64,000 bases of DNA, from NCBI RefSeq assembly GCF_921293095.1, contig NC_060248.1, positions 11,178,744 to 11,242,743 on the forward strand, written 5' to 3'. The translations under genes and the position numbers were made by a program. The stretch's first letter is position 1; each line of letters opens with the position of its first letter. Below the pieces are notes generated by a model. That model made no database searches. It had not been told where the DNA came from and saw only the letters and a list, made by a program, of their open reading frames with translations. This document shows, piece by piece, positions 60,858 through 64,000 of this stretch. The stretch comes from Ischnura elegans. Its lineage: Eukaryota > Arthropoda > Insecta > Odonata > Coenagrionidae.

Positions 60858-61786
60858 GTTTTGATATCAAAAATACAATATAGAGACAAACACATTTCAT
60901 TCACAAATGGGCTAGTGCAACTACAATATATTTAAATAATTAAAAACGAAGTTCAAACATATTTATTCAATCACGTTATAGAATTTGCGAATTTCACATG
61001 TCCCTAATAATTAATAAAGAATAAACTCGTGAGAGAAAGGACAGCAACTGTTCAGAGAAAGTTACCCGAATGGAAACCCAAGATATTTATTTACCTGATA
61101 GCATCAAGACTTTTGTAACAAGCATTTTGTTTCAAGACTCTTGTACCAATTATTGGAGAAAGCTAGTAGGTAACTCATAGAATACCTCGGCAACAAATGG
61201 GAATCGATCTGTTACGGTAACATTTTCATTGTTAATTTTTCTCAAAGAATTAAACAGGTAATTCAGGGTTGCATAGAAAAATATGGATCACAGAAAAATA
61301 TTTCATGCGATATTAAAGACCTTATAAACTTGATTTACAACAGAATCGATATTCTTTGAATTCGTGGAATCGCTAGCACAGGATATGTCAGCCATACAAA
61401 TATTTCCTGAATGCTTTATCCCACTAAGACAAAAATAAATTTGGGAAATAGACACCGTCAAATACGAATACGCAAAATATCTTATGAGTGGAAAAATTAA
61501 AGATACCTCTGAGCTCAAAAGCCTCGAAAATACTACCTTGTAATCTTTAAGGCAGGTCCACCTGGGGTCACGAGCCTTATCAGTTATCACGTTTCCGTAC
61601 ACGGTATTAAAATTGATTCGGCATTCCTGAGGGAAATACTGCCTCCAACGGGTCATATAAAATATATGACCACATTTACGAAATAAAATTTATAAACTTG
61701 AAAATGATATACATTGTAGGCACTATTACTCATGGCAAAGAGCTTATATCACATTTGGACAGTGTGGAACTCACTTCTTTTTAAAG

Positions 61787-61880
61787 AAAAGCCGGTGGCG
61801 AAAATTTCACTTGCGGGAAAATCAATTTGCCTTGACCAGGATATCCCGCATTCGCGCCAGGTGCTAAACTTCCAAGGCAT
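61787..61880 (-). mobile_element. SINE fragment (family S3), diverged
   Basis: It shares ATCCTGGTCAAGGCAAAT and the following GATTTTCCCGC region with the copy at 60.74 kb. The tRNA head is badly eroded. The open frame at 61732-62013 runs across it and is not considered a gene. Confidence 0.5.
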
Positions 61881-62009
61881 CCTTTCTTCTGCGGAGCAGT
61901 TTTGGCTTGAGAGGACAAGGGTATATGCTGCCACATATAAGCAATGCCAAGACACGGCATGCCCTTGCGAACAGCACCTCACTCCAAAGGGTAAAAAGCC
62001 ATCTCACAA

Positions 62010-62311
62010 GTAAGTCTAACAAGTAATTCGGAAGTGCTGAGAAGAATGGGAGAAAAGAGAAGTCTTCTAAAAACCTTAAGGAGCTGACGCCACAACTAAG
62101 TTGGCCACATTATGAGACATGATGGCCTTATTGAAGCAATAGTAGGACTGGTGGGAGGGAATAAGGGCAAGGCACGGCCCCGAATGAGTTACATAGGACA
62201 AAGGGTTATGAATGATGTAAAGGAGAAGAAATACGTCGCTATGAAAGTTATCGGATAGGAGAGAGGAAAGGAGAGCTGCGTCAAACCAATCTTAGGATTG
62301 TTGGCTTACGA
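62010..62311 (+). mobile_element. LINE C-terminal fragment (family A)
   Basis: Matches the family A tail in scrambled frames: GGCCACATTATGAGACATGA, GGCAAGGCACGGCCCCGAAT and GCTGCGTCAAACCAATC, then GGATTGTTGGCTTACGATG at the 3' end. It provides the uninterrupted reference for the insertion of F1 copy 6. Confidence 0.7.
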
Positions 62312-63130
62312 TGATGTCACGGGGCACGTAATTGTACGATTCAATACAATTCATTTTGTCATCTCATGCTTTCTTGCATGCGCCCTAGCAAAAGGGTAGT
62401 TTCTTTCATCAAAGAAAACGAAAGGCATTGATTGCGATTCGTTACCCACCATTAGTGTATTCATAATATACAAATTATTTGATTTGGAAATTCCAGAATA
62501 TTAATGGTCACTCTTAACCTCATTTGAAAAAGGCCAGATTGGCGGCCATGCGATGCCACTCCACGAGACGTCACAGGGACATATATTCTACATGAATATT
62601 CAGAAGTTTTACATCGTCTGAGATTACCAATGCATGCATGAGGCACAGAGCTCAGGGAAACATCACTTAATAATCACCTATTAAAATTGCCTTTGGTCCG
62701 GCCTTCGTTTGAAAGGATGTTAATAGTCTTTATTTAAGCCAAGAGCTGCCTGCTAGCAGGTCACTCTTCGCTTCCGCCGTGTTCGGCAGCAAGCAGCCTG
62801 CATCGTAGCGGCGTTCATAGCCTCGCACCCAAGTGGCCTCTCTCAGCAGCAGCTAGACGTCACACGGGCTTTTCCCAGTATTTATACTTAGCCGTCGCGT
62901 TTTCGCGCGCTTGAAATTTTTCACTTTTCATTTAATCGCGAAAAATAGATATTGTCATTTAAAAATCTAAAAGCGTGAAACGCGTACTCCAGGGGTAATA
63001 ATCTTTCGATTAGGCGGTAAAAAACTAATAGGAAACCACCCTATTCACCGCTTTACGCGACGCAATTTCAACTGCGCTCACGAACGTAAGTAAAATTGCG
63101 CAAGTTTACAAGCCCCGGGGTAAAACGTGA
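62312..63130. mobile_element. Second Harbinger-type MITE, split by F1 copy 7
   Basis: CACGGGGCACG to CTAGCAA on the left (about 62312-62392) and TTCACCGCTTTACGCGACGC to GTAAAACGTG on the right (about 63044-63130) align with the left and right halves of the MITE at 15250-15474. That element reads CTAGCAATTCACCGC without a break. The termini here are diverged. Confidence 0.65.
62391..63045 (+). mobile_element. F1 inverted-repeat transposon, copy 7, inserted in a Harbinger MITE
   Basis: Flanks are CTAGCAA and TTCACCGC, exactly the two halves of the uninterrupted sequence at 15383-15398. The insertion left no duplicated base. The left end has lost its first T (AAGGGTAG for TAGGGTAG). Confidence 0.88.
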
Positions 63131-64000
63131 TAAAGAAGGCGAAATTTGAACGCCAGGACGTTCACAACAAGACTTTTCGAATGCCATAACTGAGCGGAAC
63201 TCGAGTAGTAGCGAGATGTCGTCGCTATAAAATTAAATTGAAAAAAAATTGAATCCTTAAAATGATCCAGTCGGCAGAGCATAAGAAGTAGAAGTAAACT
63301 GTATCATTTATGTACCAAAGTTGTGACTTGCTATCTGGTGAAAGTTTTGGGAAAATGACAGATACTTCGGCTAATATTGGTCACGCCACGGAGTACAGGC
63401 GCAAAATCATAAGCTAATTTAACGTTATTCTTCTGATTGCTATTTCAAGCGTATTTCTAATTGTAATTATTACAAATATGATAGTGAAGCTGCTTTTGAG
63501 CTTCATTATATTTTTTCGATACTTTTCTCATCGCTGATTAGAATGAGATAATTGGAGGAGGCGTAGATCACAAAAAAAATAACGTAGCCGTCGAAAATCG
63601 CAATAATTGGCAGTGCTCTTCAAACAGTGGGCAGGGAATCCGTCCGCGTGCCACTTCTCAATCTTAGCCCAACATCTCTCTGCATTACGGGACACCACGC
63701 CGTGGCTCGCCATGACCTATTTCCCGCGAGCCGTCCTGCGACGAGACTAGTTAACCAAGTGAAAACCAACGTGTCGCTCGAAACGTATACGAAACTAGCT
63801 TTGCAGACACACACGAGAAAAAGAACCTACGAGACATCCGCGCGGAGTTGAGGAACGCAGGTTCCGTTTTTAAGCTCAATACCCACAGGTGCGGAATAAA
63901 ATTATGCAAATTCAACTCGTCACGCGCCGCTCGCAAATAAAGTTCCGATAAAAATCGACCATTGAGGTGGACCGAGGGAAAGTATGTGTATAAATCAAGC
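63131..64000. other. Right edge of window, no gene recognised
   Basis: A moderately GC-rich stretch at 63600-63920 carries overlapping short frames on both strands with no known motif. The last bases contain TATAAA (63991-63996), which could be a promoter for something beyond the window or chance. Confidence 0.25.

Noticed and set aside
61732..62013. 93-codon plus-strand frame with several cysteines near the end
   Set aside because: It runs across a SINE S3 fragment in antisense and stops where a LINE tail begins; the cysteine pattern is irregular.

Overview
The window is AT-rich nuclear DNA from an animal, most likely an insect or another arthropod with a large, repeat-filled genome. The two recognisable host genes are split by GT-AG introns. 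The repeats are a typical arthropod mix: hAT, piggyBac, Harbinger and pogo-type elements, CR1/RTE-like LINE remnants, and tRNA-derived SINEs with A and B boxes. I see no operon, ribosome-binding-site or phage logic. The species cannot be named from this sequence.

Host genes. The only complete gene is UQCRFS1, the mitochondrial Rieske iron-sulfur subunit of respiratory complex III (plus strand, four coding exons, 9033-10141, 272 residues). About 1.2 kb away, on the opposite strand, is the first coding exon of a BTB-domain protein (7752-7895). The gene runs left, and everything from 7751 back to position 1 is best read as one long intron that leaves the window. Two weaker host signals are a TATA box followed by a seven-codon first exon at 50.60-50.68 kb, and a GC-rich islet with a short, coding-like ORF at 16.0-16.5 kb. 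I find no true tRNA or rRNA gene and no CRISPR.

The rest is mobile DNA, often nested. (1) Seven copies of one roughly 665-bp inverted-repeat family, called F1 here (270, 22361, 39601, 45352, 48558, 58438 and 62391), are each flanked by AA on the left and TT on the right with no target-site duplication. Two copies have a recognisable pre-insertion sequence elsewhere in the window. (2) Short hAT-like MITEs with CAGTGGCG-type ends, G/C-homopolymer subtermini and 8-bp duplications lie at 15.5, 16.6, 17.3-20.3, 23.4, 39.25 and 60.1 kb; a second hAT type lies at 33.5-34.4 kb. (3) Two piggyBac-type elements in TTAA lie at 17.39-20.11 kb (with a transposase scrap and a perfect 83-bp-arm hairpin) and 41.04-41.61 kb. 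(4) A Harbinger MITE lies at 15.25 kb and a pogo-type MITE at 0.73 kb. (5) A foldback-like element built of TTGGCCCAACG sub-repeats lies at 30.4-31.9 kb.

Retroelements are all dead fragments: one CR1-like reverse-transcriptase piece (26.0-26.6 kb, minus) and many C-terminal tails of two further LINE families at 1.5, 37, 39, 42, 43, 46.5, 59 and 62 kb. There are four copies of one SINE family and several pieces of others. A 152-bp tandem array lies at 38.1-38.7 kb. Long stretches at 10-15, 26.6-30, 35, 44, 52-53 and 54-58 kb hold nothing I can name.

The main value of the window is as a natural insertion record. Nested insertions with paralogous empty sites let several target-site preferences be read directly.
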